Shown: positions 20,839 to 33,071 of the stretch, piece after piece
Position numbering within the stretch: position 1 is the stretch's first letter
How the letters are laid out: every line of letters starts with the position of its first letter
Source: Bipolaris cookei
Lineage: Eukaryota; Ascomycota; Dothideomycetes; Pleosporales; Pleosporaceae
DNA length: 64,000 nt
Assembly (NCBI GenBank): GCA_002286855.1
Contig: NRSV01000081.1
Location: 57,655-121,654 of the forward strand
Reading direction: 5' to 3'
Notes under the pieces: generated by a model
Told to the model about the DNA's origin: nothing
Databases searched by the model: none
The model's input: only the letters and a program-made list of their open reading frames with translations
Made by a program: the position numbers and the translations under genes

Positions 20839-22028
20839 ATGCGCTACCTCCGCTTCCTCAAACCCCCCCGCATCGTCCGCGACAAGACCACCAACACAGC
20901 CAATGTCGCCTGTCTCGTCACCCTCGCCTCGGACCTGGGCGACTCGTTTCTTCCCCACCATGTTCATCTCGCCGCCGAGCTCCTGCTGTGCACCCACGAC
21001 GCAGAGCATGTCCTCGTCTGGACCTCTGTGCGCTGGGCAAGTGGCATGCGCTCCCTGCCCATAACTATCCTATTGCCCAAGTCTCGCGCACTGCCGTCTT
21101 CGCTGTTGCGCCTCAGAGTCGGCATAGGCCCCGGAAACTCGCCCGACGAGTATCCTGCTCTCGCTGGCCAAGATGCGCGCGGCGTCGTATCCGCCTGGAG
21201 TGCACCTTTTACCTTGGCTGACGACGCCCCCAAGTTGATCCAGCGCCGCTTCAGCCTGTCACCACACTCCGATATGGCCATCTGGGAGGAGACTGGAGAA
21301 AGCATTGCAAGGCATCTGTGGTAAACCTGCCTTCTCCAACACCTCTTCTCAACCATTGCCCACTGAGGTTGTCTTTGTAGGGACGCGGGTATAACCCTGG
21401 CTTGCCATATACCAGACTTGGCAGACACAAAGTCGACATTAGCAAAGGCTCTATTGCCCTCCACAAAAGCCTCTCCCTTGACTGTCCTCGAACTGGGAAC
21501 CGGCTGTGGCATTGTCGGCATTGCCTTTGCCCAGACAATCTCCAACGCCAACGTCCTCTTGACCGACCTCCCAGAAGCCAGGGAAATTGTCCAGCGCAAC
21601 ATTGACCAAGCATCCAGAGCACCTGGCGCCGAGCTCAGCTTCCTCGAGCTCGACTGGGATTCCCAACTGCCTAGTGAATTGCAATCAACTTTGGCCTCCA
21701 TCAACCTCGTCGTCGCGGCTGATTGTACATACAATCCAGATAGCAGGTAGGACCTCTTGCTCACCTTTCTAAATCAACTATCTAACCATCTTGACACCAC
21801 AGCCCGGCACTAGTCAGAACCCTCTCCCGCCTAGCCATGTCCAACCCAGCCATCGTCGTAGCCATCGCAATGAAGATGCGCCATTCGAGTGAGCAAGTCT
21901 TCTTCCATCTTATGGCCCACGCTGGTTTTGTCAAGACTGCTAAACTCGACTTTTCACTTCCAGGGGATGTCGAGGCAGGCGAGGAAATTATACATTTGCA
22001 CGTATATAGCACTAGCATGGTAAGCTGA
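20839..22028 (+). CDS. METTL16-fold (Methyltransf_16) protein methyltransferase
   Basis: 357 residues from three exons: 20839-21320, 21381-21746 and 21803-22028. Introns are 60 and 56 bp; the second has a CTAAC branch point at about 21782. The N-terminus (MRYLRFLKPPRIV) is typical of fungal members. Exon 2 holds the SAM-binding motif VLELGTGCGIVGIAFA, the LLTDLPEA acidic loop and NLVVAADCTYNPDS (the motif-IV position, usually D-x-x-Y). Exon 3 has VVAIAMKMRHSSEQVFF. The family methylates lysines on elongation factors, chaperones and other proteins; the substrate of this one cannot be predicted. Cytosolic. Confidence is high for the fold and moderate for the exact start. Confidence 0.85.
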
Positions 22029-22763
22029 TGAAGACGGGCTTGCTCCCGAAACTATGCAGTCGTGGAGTAAGCAGGGAAGCACCCACTACACCGTGTTCAC
22101 TCCAACAAAATCTGGTCATGCAGCATTCGATAGATTGTTCGAGCCGACTGCATACATCTGTTTGCTTAGAACAAGGTAAAACTACGGCTCAAGCACCATG
22201 TAGCCTGAGCACATTGCGCCTTTGGCCTCAATCGTACAAGTCCTTGTCTATTACATCCTGTCCACAACCCCCCACACCCCCATCACACCACACTACACCA
22301 GCATGTGCCAAGCCGCTTACTCCCCATACTTAGCCGCGACGCCCCCAGTCCTCGCCCCACACCACCCGGCAACCAGAAACATCCCGACACCCTCCTAGCC
22401 CCTGCACCCACCATTCAGCCTCTGTTAGCACAAACATTGTCGCGTTAGTCGTCGAACCTATTCCAAGTTGGTCTTACCCAAAGTACAACTTGGCTTAGTG
22501 GCAACTAGTGCTGCTTTCAACGGAATTTCCTTCCGTCGCCCTGGCATGAGTTACTCGAAGTGGTAGTTTTGAGGGCTGCACCACACAAGTTCATGCTACT
22601 ATATCCACGTATGCCATGCCATTCATGTATGTATGTATCTGTGTAATATGTACAGGTTGCATTAAAGCTATCTACAGTGTATTTCGGATTATACATTGTT
22701 CATTGTCCTATTCGTAATGAATGTTTACTATTATCATGACCTTCTTCCTGAATCGCTCATCTT
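22029..22763. other. convergent intergenic region
   Basis: 735 bp between two convergent genes. 22200-22420 is C/A-rich (CCACACCCCCATCACACC) with no frame that looks coding; 22600-22760 is AT-rich with ATGTATGTATGT repeats. No gene called. Confidence 0.35.
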
Positions 22764-24166
22764 TTACGGAGATATTTTGTACGTCAATCTTCGAGATTTG
22801 GCAATAAACGAATTAATCGCATCGTGTAGGCGCGCTCCAGGCGCTGTGATATGGACCTAAAGGGAAAGAGAAGATATTGTTAGTTTACTTTTTCGACAAG
22901 ATATCCAAACACACAACACTCAACAGACTTACCTCTGGTTGTCCATCTTGGGTAGCCGCGCGACGTACAATGTTTCTCTCACTGTCCGTCAGCACCGTCG
23001 GACCGTTGTCTGTTCGTTCTGCCGAGACGTGCGTCGTGTTTCCGTACCCGAGCACACCGCCCTTTTTCTCCTCAAACGAGGCGTTTTCTTCAATGTATTG
23101 CTCTGCGAGTTGTTGCCGCCTCTTGTTCCTCCTCGCCATGAAGAATATCGCCAGTGCAATGAGCATCGTAATGGCCCCTGTCGTTACATGTCAGCCGCTA
23201 TTCATCCAGTGACAACAAACTTTGCGCTAAAAGCAGCTTACCCAGAACACCAAAAAGAACAAACAAGGATCTTGACAACGGCGTTAGTCCCCTACCCGAT
23301 CCACCCGTAGCAGAGCTGGCGACAAACGAAGATGTAGGCTGGAGTGTTGGTACTGAGACCGCAGTCAGTGCCGAAGACGCGGTTATGGCTAGTGATGTGT
23401 TGATGCTTTTCGGAGATGCCGTCACTTGCTCCCGAATCTCTTCTGACTGTGAAAAGAGGATAAAAGTGCTAAACGACGGTAATGGGGCGAGACCGGTAGC
23501 TGGAGATGCTGTAGACGAAATGCTCGTGATGGCAGGCGTGGGCCACGAAAACCCAGCGCCCATGCCAGATTCCGATGTAGTCAATGCTGGCTCCGTCTTT
23601 GTCTTTGTCAAGGTCGTGTATGTTGTAAGCGTCGTACACAGTACCGAAACCGGCATGTTCCCGAGAAGTTGAGCTGCCGCCGCATCACCTATCGACGGTG
23701 GTGGCTGATTCTTGCCTGGCATCAACCCATCCATACGGCCAGGATCGGCTTGATTGACTCCTGGCATAGGTCTACTCAAAGTACCAGGATCGGCTTGGTT
23801 GACTCCTGGGAGAGCCGCTGCATCTACCAATCCAGCTGCCTGTGGAGTGCCACTGTCGCTGGCTGAGATAGTGTCCACTTGGCCAGCCGAGGACAGTCGC
23901 GTATTCAATGATAGTTTTTGTACCCCTTCCATCACTGGTGACAGGTCCGTGAGGCCAGGCGATGGTGTGGATTGTACATTCCTCCGTAGAACCGAATCTG
24001 TATTACCATAACCCAAGTTCATGTTCCGTTGTCGTTTGCTCTCCATCTTGTTGGTGGTGGTTCTTTGATGGCGTCTGATCCGGGCAGCCGTATTCGTTGT
24101 CATGCGTTGATGATGACGGTGTGCCAGCACCAGTAACATATCATTGTGTCCGCCAACGGCAGCCAT
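22764..24166 (-). CDS. single-pass membrane protein with Ser/Thr-rich ectodomain
   Basis: 420 residues from three exons: 24166-23242, 23177-22933 and 22856-22764, with introns of 64 and 76 bp, all with good GT..AG ends. A polar, Ser/Thr-rich N-terminal region (about 300 residues) precedes one membrane helix spanning the exon 1/2 junction (RSLFVLFGVLG, then AITMLIALAIFFMARRNKRR). A short cytosolic tail contains GYGNTTHVSAERTDNGP. This resembles the fungal SKG6/AXL2-like or mid2-like plasma-membrane sensors, but there is no clear signal peptide at the chosen ATG, so the true start may lie elsewhere. A 9-residue motif PGVNQADPG is repeated in tandem near residue 125. Function unknown. Confidence 0.68.
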
Positions 24167-25642
24167 GACATTCCATAGAAGCAGTCAAAATGGTGACAGT
24201 TTGAGAGGTGGAGAAACGGAGGGTGTCGAATTGCCAGACCATGACCGGATAATACAGTTTCCATGTATAAGAGCATAAGGCCAAGTAACAAGAGGTGTGC
24301 TCTCATGGGCGCTCGTTTCGGCGTTGCACCCACCCACAAACGGTGGTTGGCCCATCAAGTGCTTAACACGTCTTTTTGTAACCAAACATAGCACACTTGG
24401 CCTATGTTGCACGACGATTCCAAAGTCACTTCAGACCACGCAGCGCCAGAATTGGTGCTTTTTGGTGACAAGATCAACTCCGTGCACCCTTTCCAAACGT
24501 GCAATTGTTTCATAGGACAAGCGAAACTTTGTACCGACACTCGAAACGTAGCGTAACTGGCGGAACCTTGAATCACCGGTCGGAACCATTCCTAACAAGA
24601 GCGCGCATTGCGTTTGGGTAGAGACATACGCGTGCAATTCTTCTGCTACTCGACATGGACGAACTGCTCCTGGACTTGGTCGTCCTGGTGATATCTCCCT
24701 GAACTGCCGATGCGAAATCCAGAAATTCTATCGCAAGACCTGGTGGATGCAACGTTTCGACTTCCCAGAAGAGATAGGCCCAAAGCAAAACGATCGACGC
24801 AGGGTTTGTTGATCTGAGGCCATGAGGCAGCTCGACCAGCGACTCTGCTACTACGGGCCGCCCAAGATCAACGAACGCTAAGCCCTTGTCGTGTGTGCCT
24901 GTGCGCCACACCATCTGCGTCATGCTCACTAGCGACACCAGAGCCCATCCATCTCATTGTCACGATCCTACAAAACAAATACCCATACCTACTGAGATTC
25001 CGTCGAGTGAGTTTCATGTACGTATTCAGCGATGCACATGTGCGACAAGCGCCCACCACTTTGCGCTGTCGATTGGCTCCGACGACTTCTGTTCCTTTTT
25101 ATGGATAGGTTGTCGCTACTTTCTATCACGTTTTCCACGCAAGAATAACTATCTCTCCAAATACTGCACCATGAGGTACACTTTGAGCATATAAGTCTAT
25201 TGTGCAGGATCACACATCCACTTTCACCGAGAAATCGCCATGGATTTTCTCATCTATCCTCCGACAGATATCCGCTTACCTTGGCATAAAAGATGGCCGT
25301 CGTCGAAGGAATTTCCTGCTAACCTAGTAGATATTGTCCTTTATCAGCTATGATCAGCATTGGCAAGTAGATATGGAGCAGAAGCGCATGTGCCTCTTAT
25401 ATCCACACCATCTTCGTCGATCAACTTCCAGCGATTGACTAACTTCGCTTCGACACCCTCTTCGACACGACAGCCCCCTCCAAATTCATCCGAGCTGATG
25501 TCAAACACTTAGCCAGAAGTTGTCAAAAAGGATCGTCAGAGCACAGTCGTCGGTAGCAAGCATCATTCCTACCGTGTTTAGCCTACAGCCTGTAAAGCAC
25601 CAAAGACATACAAGACGCAAGCTTACTCTCATACGCAAGATC
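24167..25642. other. gene-poor region
   Basis: 1.48 kb before the first transposon. Several small ORFs occur on both strands (for example minus 24573-24938) but none shows domain content or codon bias. 25200-25620 contains short open segments that look like decayed coding DNA without a recognisable match. Confidence 0.35.
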
Positions 25643-25644
25643 TA

Positions 25645-27460
25645 ACGTGCGAGATCAGTAAACTGGCCAGATCAGTAAACTGGCCGCCTCACCCAACTTG
25701 ACCTGACTCTCTGCGCAATTGATCCACAACAACGCAATAAAATAAGATAAAATTGAGAAATATGATTTGTTACCTAGCTCTACACGTAGTTCAAGTATGT
25801 CCTTGAATATGGCACTTCGTACATGTCGGCGGCGCGCGCTGATGTTGCTCGCCAGCCTGGCTTTGATCAGTGCCCATGACCGCCCTTTCTGTCTCTACAA
25901 TAAGCTGCTGGGCCTGTCACATCTGGAGCGCTCCAACAGAAGCAATATTTTGACGCCACTGGTATTGCTTTCGTCGTTGATGCTGGTTGGCTATACGCAA
26001 CTTCTTATTTTCCTCTGCAAGTATTGTTGCTGATTGCATTGCAAGTTGAGCGCTCTTCGCGAGCTGGCGTATAGCAACGCTTGTTGGACTGTCTGATTGC
26101 CGGCGTAGCCGCTCTCGGAGATAGAGCACCTGTTGTTGAAGCTGTGGTACTGCATGCGGTGTTTCTGCCTGCGTTATAGCGTTATTGCCTATAGTGGTTT
26201 GTGGTGGAGACAATGTCCGGACGACAATTAGCGATGATAGAACACGCTCTCGATAGAGAGGGACAAGACCTGTCGCTTGAAAACCTGCCTGGATATTCTG
26301 CTGCGTGAAAACTGTCGGCCAGATCTGTATATAGACTGTAAAAATGTCTATCTTGCCAATATGGTGGACGCCTTAACGGGCGAGGTCCTCAATTTCATGC
26401 CCGTACGCGCGCTTGAGTGGAGAGAAGCAGCTTACATCAAGCGGCTGTAGGAGATGGAAGGTATGGGGCGGCATGCAGAGAGTGGTGATCTTGTTCTTGG
26501 TGCGGTAATGGTCAAACTCTGGCGTAGCATGGCTATTATGGCCGTCTAGAATTAGAAGACGATAGACTCCAGCTGTACGAGCCACTGTATGGTGATTGAA
26601 GTGCTTCACCTACTTTACACCAAGCTCATCAACCGTCCAACCATTGTCTAAGACGCCGAAAGTCCAGTTTTGTGGGAGCACGTCGTACCAGCTAGCCTGG
26701 TGGATTTTACCAGATAGAATCACGAACGGTGGAAGAGACCAGCCAAACGCATTAACGCATTCAATCGCTGTTACCCACTCACAATTGCCTGGCTGTACGA
26801 CGACTGCTCTGCCAACTCTATTAGAGCTGGTAACTGCCTTTTATATTGCAGCGACGCCCATTGCGAATCCAGTCTCTTCAAAGTTATAGAAGTCTTGATC
26901 TAGAACGTCGTACGTCTGGCACGTCTCGTCTACTAGTCTAAACCACGCTGTAATTGCGATCGAATCCTCGCAGGAGGTGCGCTGAATATGAGATCTTCTA
27001 GTCCACTTTGTCTGAAGCTCATGCTGGCTTTGGATAAAACGCGATACTCATTTCTTGCCGACAGGTAGTGGAGGCGGATCTTGGCCACGCGCGGCGAGTA
27101 AAGCGTCTGCCATTCGTCGCATGTCGATGATATGAAGCGGAAAACCACACTGATCAAAGGCTAGGATTCATTGCGCGAGAGACTATTCTTCAACAGGCGA
27201 TAGTTTTCAGTTGACAGAGACTATCTCTGATCGTGGCTGGACACCATGGAGACGCGTCTGAAGAGTCGACTTTGGCACATCGTACGCTTTCGCGAGAACG
27301 TAGATAGATTGTTTTAGTTTATTACGATAGAATTCTATAACAATAATTATTCTGCATTCACGAAAAGTCTTTATAGAACGTTGTTGTCGTGGCATGGTGG
27401 TGGTTGTGGAGAAAGTCACGTCAAGTTGGGTGGGACGGCCAGCTTACTGATCCCGCACGT
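25645..27460 (-). mobile_element. pogo/Fot1-type DNA transposon, decayed (copy 1)
   Basis: A 1816-bp element bounded by TA target duplications (25643-25644, 27461-27462) and inverted repeats that start ACGTGCG(A/G)GATCAGTAA and continue to CACCCAACTTGAC. The left repeat contains a perfect 17-bp tandem duplication (25652-25668, 25669-25685) absent from the right one. The transposase reads on the minus strand in three broken pieces. 27419-27207 is the N-terminal helix-turn-helix. 26609-26373 is the DDE core with LILDGHNSHA and LLQPLDVSCFSPLKRAYG, two of the catalytic Asp motifs. 26213-25917 is the coiled C-terminus. Stops and frameshifts lie between them. Tc1/mariner superfamily, pogo clade. 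Confidence 0.88.
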
Positions 27461-28335
27461 TATGTGTGGCCTTGCAAGTTCAACACTATTAGAATGTTGC
27501 GCTGCGAATACCTAAGACCATGTTGTAATTCCATCTGAACTATTCCATTGCAGTACGCATGAATTTTACTTTGCCTAACCCAAGGATCGCAAGGTTCTAG
27601 ACATATCCGTCAGAGTTTTGCTAAGTCATTGTTAGTTCCAGCGTCACAGCTGTTTACAACCTTTAGCTTCTTCGACATGGCTACACCGCCGCCATCGCAA
27701 TCACACAGCATCTTGTGACCTTTCAGCTTTGGACATAGTCTTCTACGGGGTGGGCGCAAAAGTGAGTCAGTCTTGGGCCGGGCGACAAGCTCTGACCCAG
27801 AAGCTCCAGTCTCTCTCCCAGCCGAGAAAATGGGGAAAAGCGACTAGGTAGGTTGTCCGTGCAACTGGGGTTCTTCACCGCACCATTTCGGTTACGTACG
27901 GGAGAGCTAATGCACATAAAAACGTATTAGTCTACCAGCCGGTTCTGAACAAAGAGTTGTACCTTTCTGTAGTCAAAACTAGCGGGGCAGCACGTCTGGC
28001 GGCCACTAGCTGACCGGTCATGCCCCTGGACACACCGACAAACACGGCAAGTTACCAGCGCAGGGGCACTCCGCGTTCGCCAAGCAGCCAAGCAGCCAAG
28101 CAGCCAAGCAGAGCTAAATTGTATTCCAAAAGTAGTGTCAAAGGCTACCGGCTTACTGCATGTCACTGCCAGAACTTGTTCAATCCAGCAGATCAATGGT
28201 GGGTCAAGCAGCTCAGAAGCATTCTTGGAACAAGAGAAGGAATGCAAAGTCAGATTCTTGGCCATTACTGAAGCAATCTGTCAGTCGCGATGCATTTCAC
28301 ACACCGCTGATCAATCTGGGTGAATTGCCCTCAAT
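27461..28335. other. gene-poor region with short tandem repeat
   Basis: 875 bp after pogo copy 1. It contains a short run of CAAGCAGC-type 8-bp units (four copies) at 28079-28111. No convincing gene; open frames here are short and compositionally biased. Confidence 0.35.
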
Positions 28336-28570
28336 CTACTTCTTGGAAGCCAACTGCGTAGCTTCAGACGCCAACTCGCCACCAATATGCGGCTGACTGA
28401 CTCTATCACGACGGGCCTTCATCTCAGGATGCTTTGCAGCCTTCATGAGCTTACTTGGCGACACAAAGAACAGCTTGGTAGAAATCACAGCTAAGCAGAA
28501 CGCCAGCTCCACAACACTGAGCCGCCACCAATCTTTGGTAGTGACACTCTCGAAGCGACGTGGCTGCTAC
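28336..28570 (-). pseudogene. orphan C-terminal gene fragment
   Basis: Minus-strand frame of about 75 codons ending in TAG at 28338-28336. It reads smoothly with a coding feel: TKDWWRLSVVELAFCLAVIS, TKLFFVSPSKLMKAAKHPEM, then HIGGELASEATQLASKK. Upstream it meets TAG TAG followed by non-coding DNA, so there is no start. It could be the last exon of a truncated gene (a CAG acceptor lies just upstream) or a relic. Family not recognised; one hydrophobic stretch suggests a membrane protein end. Confidence 0.35.
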
Positions 28571-28768
28571 TACAGCTGTTAAAGAAATCACCAGATGAGC
28601 ATCTAAACAGGCATTGTATTCAGCTGAACACGAAGCCTAAAGGTCTCTAGCTTGATTCAAGTGGCACAACAAGAGGCTATAAGAAGAGGCTCAATATCCT
28701 CTCACTTAACCATCACGGCAGCAGCTTCTTTCGTCTGATCCAGTTGCACCAGTCCCAGTCAACTCAAA

Positions 28769-31191
28769 ATGCGCGGTCTTACCACGACTACCCTCGGTGG
28801 GCTGATCAGTCTTGCCTCTTCTCAGTTGATTGACCTCGGTTATGTTGACTCTGTTCCTGACCCAACCTACACCATTATTCCTGATCAGAGGGCACAAGTT
28901 GTCTCATACAATCAGGACGCTGCAATTGCTTCAGATGTTGCTGAGGTCTTGCAGTCGCCGGTTCCGGACCCAGGAGCGAATACTCTTCACGCACGCTACC
29001 TCGACATTCAAAAGCGTTGGGAGCCATGCCAGGACTTGAACAACAATGCAAATACATATAATGCAGTGCTCAACCCGGCAGAGAGCTTCGTTGCTGATGA
29101 GAATCTGGCCAATCAGGCCTTGAACGCTCGTACACCTGATGGATATACTCGGACGTACCAGAACCTGAAATCATGTGCTCAGGCTAACGGATACATGGGG
29201 TCATTTCTACCCGTCTTGCATAGCGTCCTTGGCTGACTTTCAACAGATACACAATCATGTCCAGCTACAATGTTCAGGAATGTGCTGATAGATGCTCTCG
29301 CACTATTGGTTGCCAAGGCTTCAATACCTACTTTGAACGCAGCCCAAACAAGGTTCCTGGCCCTGCTTGCCCCAATCCAGAGGGTGCGGCCAATCCCTTT
29401 TGTGTTCTCTGGGGAGGTCCCGTCACCCCCGAGAATGCTCGCAATGAGGGTCAATGGCGTGAGCAATACCATGTGGTAATCGCGTAAGTTTCGCCATTCA
29501 TTATGATCAGGAGGCTGCCTCTAACAACCGGACTAGCGCATCTAACGGATATGTGTTGACTTCGTCGCTTAATCCGCTCTCAAACAAGGCCATCAATGCT
29601 CCCCTCGACTGCAACAACGACGACTCCTACATGGGCATGAGGTTGTTGAATGACAACGCTCCCTTCGATCCCCAGCGTTGTGAAGCCATCTGCGAGGCTA
29701 CCTCGCAATACAACATCGACCACCCTGGAGATGACCCCTCCAAGCCTCCGAGGCTTTGCAAGTTCTACAACACTTATATCCTCAACAGAAACTTCTATTC
29801 CCAAGGCCAGGTCTGCGCTATGTACACTGAGTCCTGGGATCCCTCAGTCTATGCAGTCAACGATGGCCAATGGCGTGGCGACGACCACTACACAATCTCC
29901 TCCAGCGTGTTTTTCCACAATGCCACTGATGTCACTACCCCGGTCTGTCCAGCTGATATTGACAGGCTTCGAGGTGATGCCGATGCTGGCGCTTTTTGTA
30001 CATCTTTCAACTCATATGTTGTGCCTGCAACAAGCACTATCACAAGCTATACTAGCACCACCACCATTGAGGCCTGCGGCGCTCCCACGGTGCGTGTTAA
30101 GCGTGATGGTGAACCAGGTGCTATTCTTGAGGCTATTGTCGCCGTCTACCCTGAGAAGGTAGATAACGCTACGGTCACTGGAAGCACGCCTGCTATGATA
30201 ACCATCCCAGCTGAGCAATTGGATGCACCTGGCGTATACGCCTCAGCTTCTTCTGCAGCAATTGCTCAGCTCACGGGATCAGAGTCCGACCCCATGACTC
30301 CGGTATCCCCTACAGGTTCTTCCGCTGCCGTTACCCCCACCAGCACATCTAGCTCTACTACCCCGGCACCTACTGCTGGTCTTGTCAAGCGTGCAGTAGC
30401 AACACCCCCGATCTTTGCTGGACGCGACTCCCGAGAGATTGCTAGTGCTTGCTCTCGCATTATCAGCACAGTCACACCAACTGTCACAGTACGGGCACAA
30501 GCTACGGAGATGACCTACAATAATTGTGCCCAATACCCCACTACCTGCCAAAATGGTTCACCACCTCGGATAATTGCTGGATCTTTCAGTAGCTCTTCTC
30601 AAAGCATCGACGACAGTTACTTCACTGTTGACCTGCCATTTCAGATCTGTATCTATGACACGTGCAGTACGAGGGTCAACCCTAGTAGCAACGGTCTCAT
30701 CACGCTTGGAGGCAATGGCGTAGCAGACTACTTCAACTATGATATCCCTAATTATATTAGCAGGGCAGTCCTCATGGCCTTCTGGGATGACCTCTTCATT
30801 GCTTGGGGCAGGCAACACTACATGGACTATAGCCTTTGCGGCGATGCAGGCCACCGCACTGTGACGTTCGATTGGAGAGTGACTTACTGTTGCGATACTA
30901 CAAGCAATGCTATATACAGCTTTTCGGCAACATTTTTCGAGGACCGTCCTGGTCGTGTGCAATTGAATTACTTTGGTACACCGGACCTGGGCAGGTCAGC
31001 TACCATCGGCATGCAAGGCTTCACTAATGGACGACGTAAGTGCAAGACAGCTCTCGCTTGATATGAAATAGCTAACATTCTCAGAAACCTTCTACAAGTA
31101 TTCATACAACCAGCCTTCAGTTAATAATGGCCTCAAACTAATCTTTGACCCTGCTGCTCACTATTTCGGTGAGGCTCAAACTAGGCCTTAG
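28769..31191 (+). CDS. large secreted cysteine-rich protein
   Basis: 757 residues from four exons: 28769-29199, 29247-29483, 29537-31035 and 31085-31191. Introns are 47, 53 and 49 bp. A signal peptide (MRGLTTTTLGGLISLASSQL) is followed by about 250 residues with repeated cysteine pairs of the PAN/apple-like type (VQECADRCSRTIGCQGFNTY; later RCEAICEATSQYN with CKFYNTYILN). A Ser/Thr-rich stalk with likely O-glycosylation follows (SSAAVTPTSTSSSTTPAPTA), then a C-terminal beta-rich module (TFDWRVTYCCDTTSNAIYSF). Dibasic KR sites after IQ, RV and LV could be Kex2 cleavage points. Probably an extracellular or cell-wall adhesive protein. It sits between transposon debris and a dead membrane-protein gene, an accessory-looking position. 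Confidence 0.82.
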
Positions 31192-32340
31192 TAGATGTGA
31201 AAGAAGTACATGACTTTCATACACATATATGCATAGTCTGGACCTGTGGGTTTTGAAATAGTCATATTTCATTCGAGACCATGCGATCAATGACACTGAA
31301 CTGAATATTGCCTCACGCTCTACTGCCAAGATGCGCATTTGTGATCAGTGTTGATTCATAGTGCCTCTCCTTATATGAACAGAAAAATGACTCAGTACTT
31401 TGTTTCCCTCTGCCATTCAAGCAAGGGGTGAATCAGTGTTAAAACGTGGAAATCTTTTCACAGATTGCTGACCCTCCGATGATCCAATAACGTCCAGGCA
31501 AACAAGTAGCCTCTTTTCATCCGTCCAATATAATAATAATAACAATATTACAAGAGGGCCTAACTCGTACAATATAGCAACTTTAAATTTCCTTATTTGG
31601 CCCGTAAGACTGTCACATATTTCTTCTTGCTGGGTAGTCTCTTTGACCTGGGAAATAAAAATGTACTGTAACTTGTCCAGAACGAGAAGAGGTCAGTTGC
31701 AGGATCTGGTTTCAAGTGGAGACGTGACACGCTACAGACCATTAGCTACTCTTCAGTATATTGTATCGGACATTGGTTCTCGTATCAATAACCATAATTA
31801 CACCACAACTCGTATTACATGTTGGTTGTTATACAAATTGCTGTCTTGGTAACTCTGCACTACTTATCAGCTCGGTTGCCTATTATTCATTCCTAGAACA
31901 TCTCGGACGAATAATGATCAGTGATGACAAATCTACCGTGCATCAATCGTGGCGTATATACGAGAAAACAGACATCTGACGTTTGCACACCCTTGTCACT
32001 ATCTACCTACGCAAACACACAGATATATATCTGCATACTAGCTAACTTTACTCCTTAACAATCTTACCGGACTCCATGTTTAGCCCAGTTATCAGGGCGG
32101 GCTCCTAGAGGAGCCAAGCGCGCAGCCATACGCGCCAACCACTCAGCCAAAAAGGCAGGCACAAGACAACAAGCTTGGCTGATACTTAAGCTTACTGCAT
32201 CCTCGCAGGCTGATAGAGCCCAGCACTTCTAGCTCCGTGACACCAGTCAATTCTAGTACGCCCTTGTCAAATTTCAGAGCGGGAGATGCAGATTTCAAAG
32301 ACTAGATAATTGCTTTCGTTGCAAGGGATGCTGCAAATGG
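31192..32340. other. AT-rich gene-poor region
   Basis: 1.15 kb after the secreted-protein gene, AT-rich with ATA/ATAATAAT runs near 31530. A GC-rich palindrome-like patch (GGGCTCCTAGAGGAGCC-like) lies near 32097. No supported gene. Confidence 0.35.
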
Positions 32341-32930
32341 TTCGTCTCCGTTGGGATTCACAATTGCAACAGTCATCGGCTTGACCCAATACTTTTACGC
32401 AGTCCGCCTTACGCTCAGAGACGGAAAAAGCCCTTTCCCATTCTGGATGCATCCTTTCTATTTGGCACACGATAGCTCTTTCGCGTGCGAGGCACGCAAG
32501 TACAACTACCACTCTTGCGTCATGTCCAAGACAATGGGTCTCACAGTTTAGGCTTTGCTAGAGGCTTACTATATTCACCGTGCGTTGACTGTCGAGCACG
32601 AGGGACTCCTCAGCCCTAGGCACAGTCCAAGGCAGTTTCGTCGAGCTTTTGTACAGAGCACCTTCCTTCTCGTGGTATTTTACGCTGCTGTCAACATACC
32701 CATTTACTTTACCGGTTCCGAAACCTGGTTATACTGGACTATGATTACCAACGGCATCAAGGCCATCGGCCCAGGACCCTACTTATTGGCTGCAGAGAGG
32801 CTGCCGTACCGGGACTAGTCGCGTACTTGCCGGAACCAATCTCATTGACCTCTTGCTTACCTTTTGGCTGTATTACAAGCGAGTGCATATACTATCTTCC
32901 GTCTTAGTTAGATAAACAAATGGTTACTTT
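32341..32930 (+). pseudogene. broken integral membrane protein gene
   Basis: Frames of a hydrophobic protein. First piece: FTIATVIGLTQYFYAVRLTL, then KSPFPFWMHPFYLAHDSSFA (32351-32551), ended by TAG. The same frame reopens as LLEAYYIHRALTVEHEGLLS, with FLLVVFYAAVNIPIYFTG and WLYWTMITNGIKAIGPGPYL, to a stop at 32818. A +1 shifted frame continues as LIDLLLTFWLYYKRVHILSS to about 32926. The layout resembles a fungal multi-pass membrane protein of unknown function (DUF-type, similar proteins have about six helices). Stop plus frameshift point to a pseudogene; undetected introns cannot be fully excluded. Confidence 0.5.
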
Positions 32931-33071
32931 TCCACGTGGTCGCGCCTACCCTGTCTGCTCAAGCCAGCTTAGCGTGCCTTCCTCGTCTGGATATGCTCAT
33001 GTTTTCCCATCTCATGTTCAACAACGTCGAGTATCGAATGACCCAAATCTATCTCTACCAACGAATTCATC

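Noticed and set aside
19564..21324. 586-codon plus-strand ORF overlapping the 19282 gene and the methyltransferase
   Set aside because: Its first part is the GC-rich antisense of the 19282 gene; only the end (from 20839) is real coding sequence, as exon 1 of the methyltransferase.
24573..24938. Minus-strand 121-codon ORF
   Set aside because: No domain, no splice structure, biased composition; not better than chance.
28079..28111. Short CAAGCAGC repeat as CRISPR-like array
   Set aside because: Four direct 8-bp units without spacers in a eukaryote; simple tandem repeat.
32936..33071. Upstream extension of MND1 in the same frame
   Set aside because: Residues before GCA at 33122 do not resemble MND1, whereas the ATG-only exon restores the conserved start.
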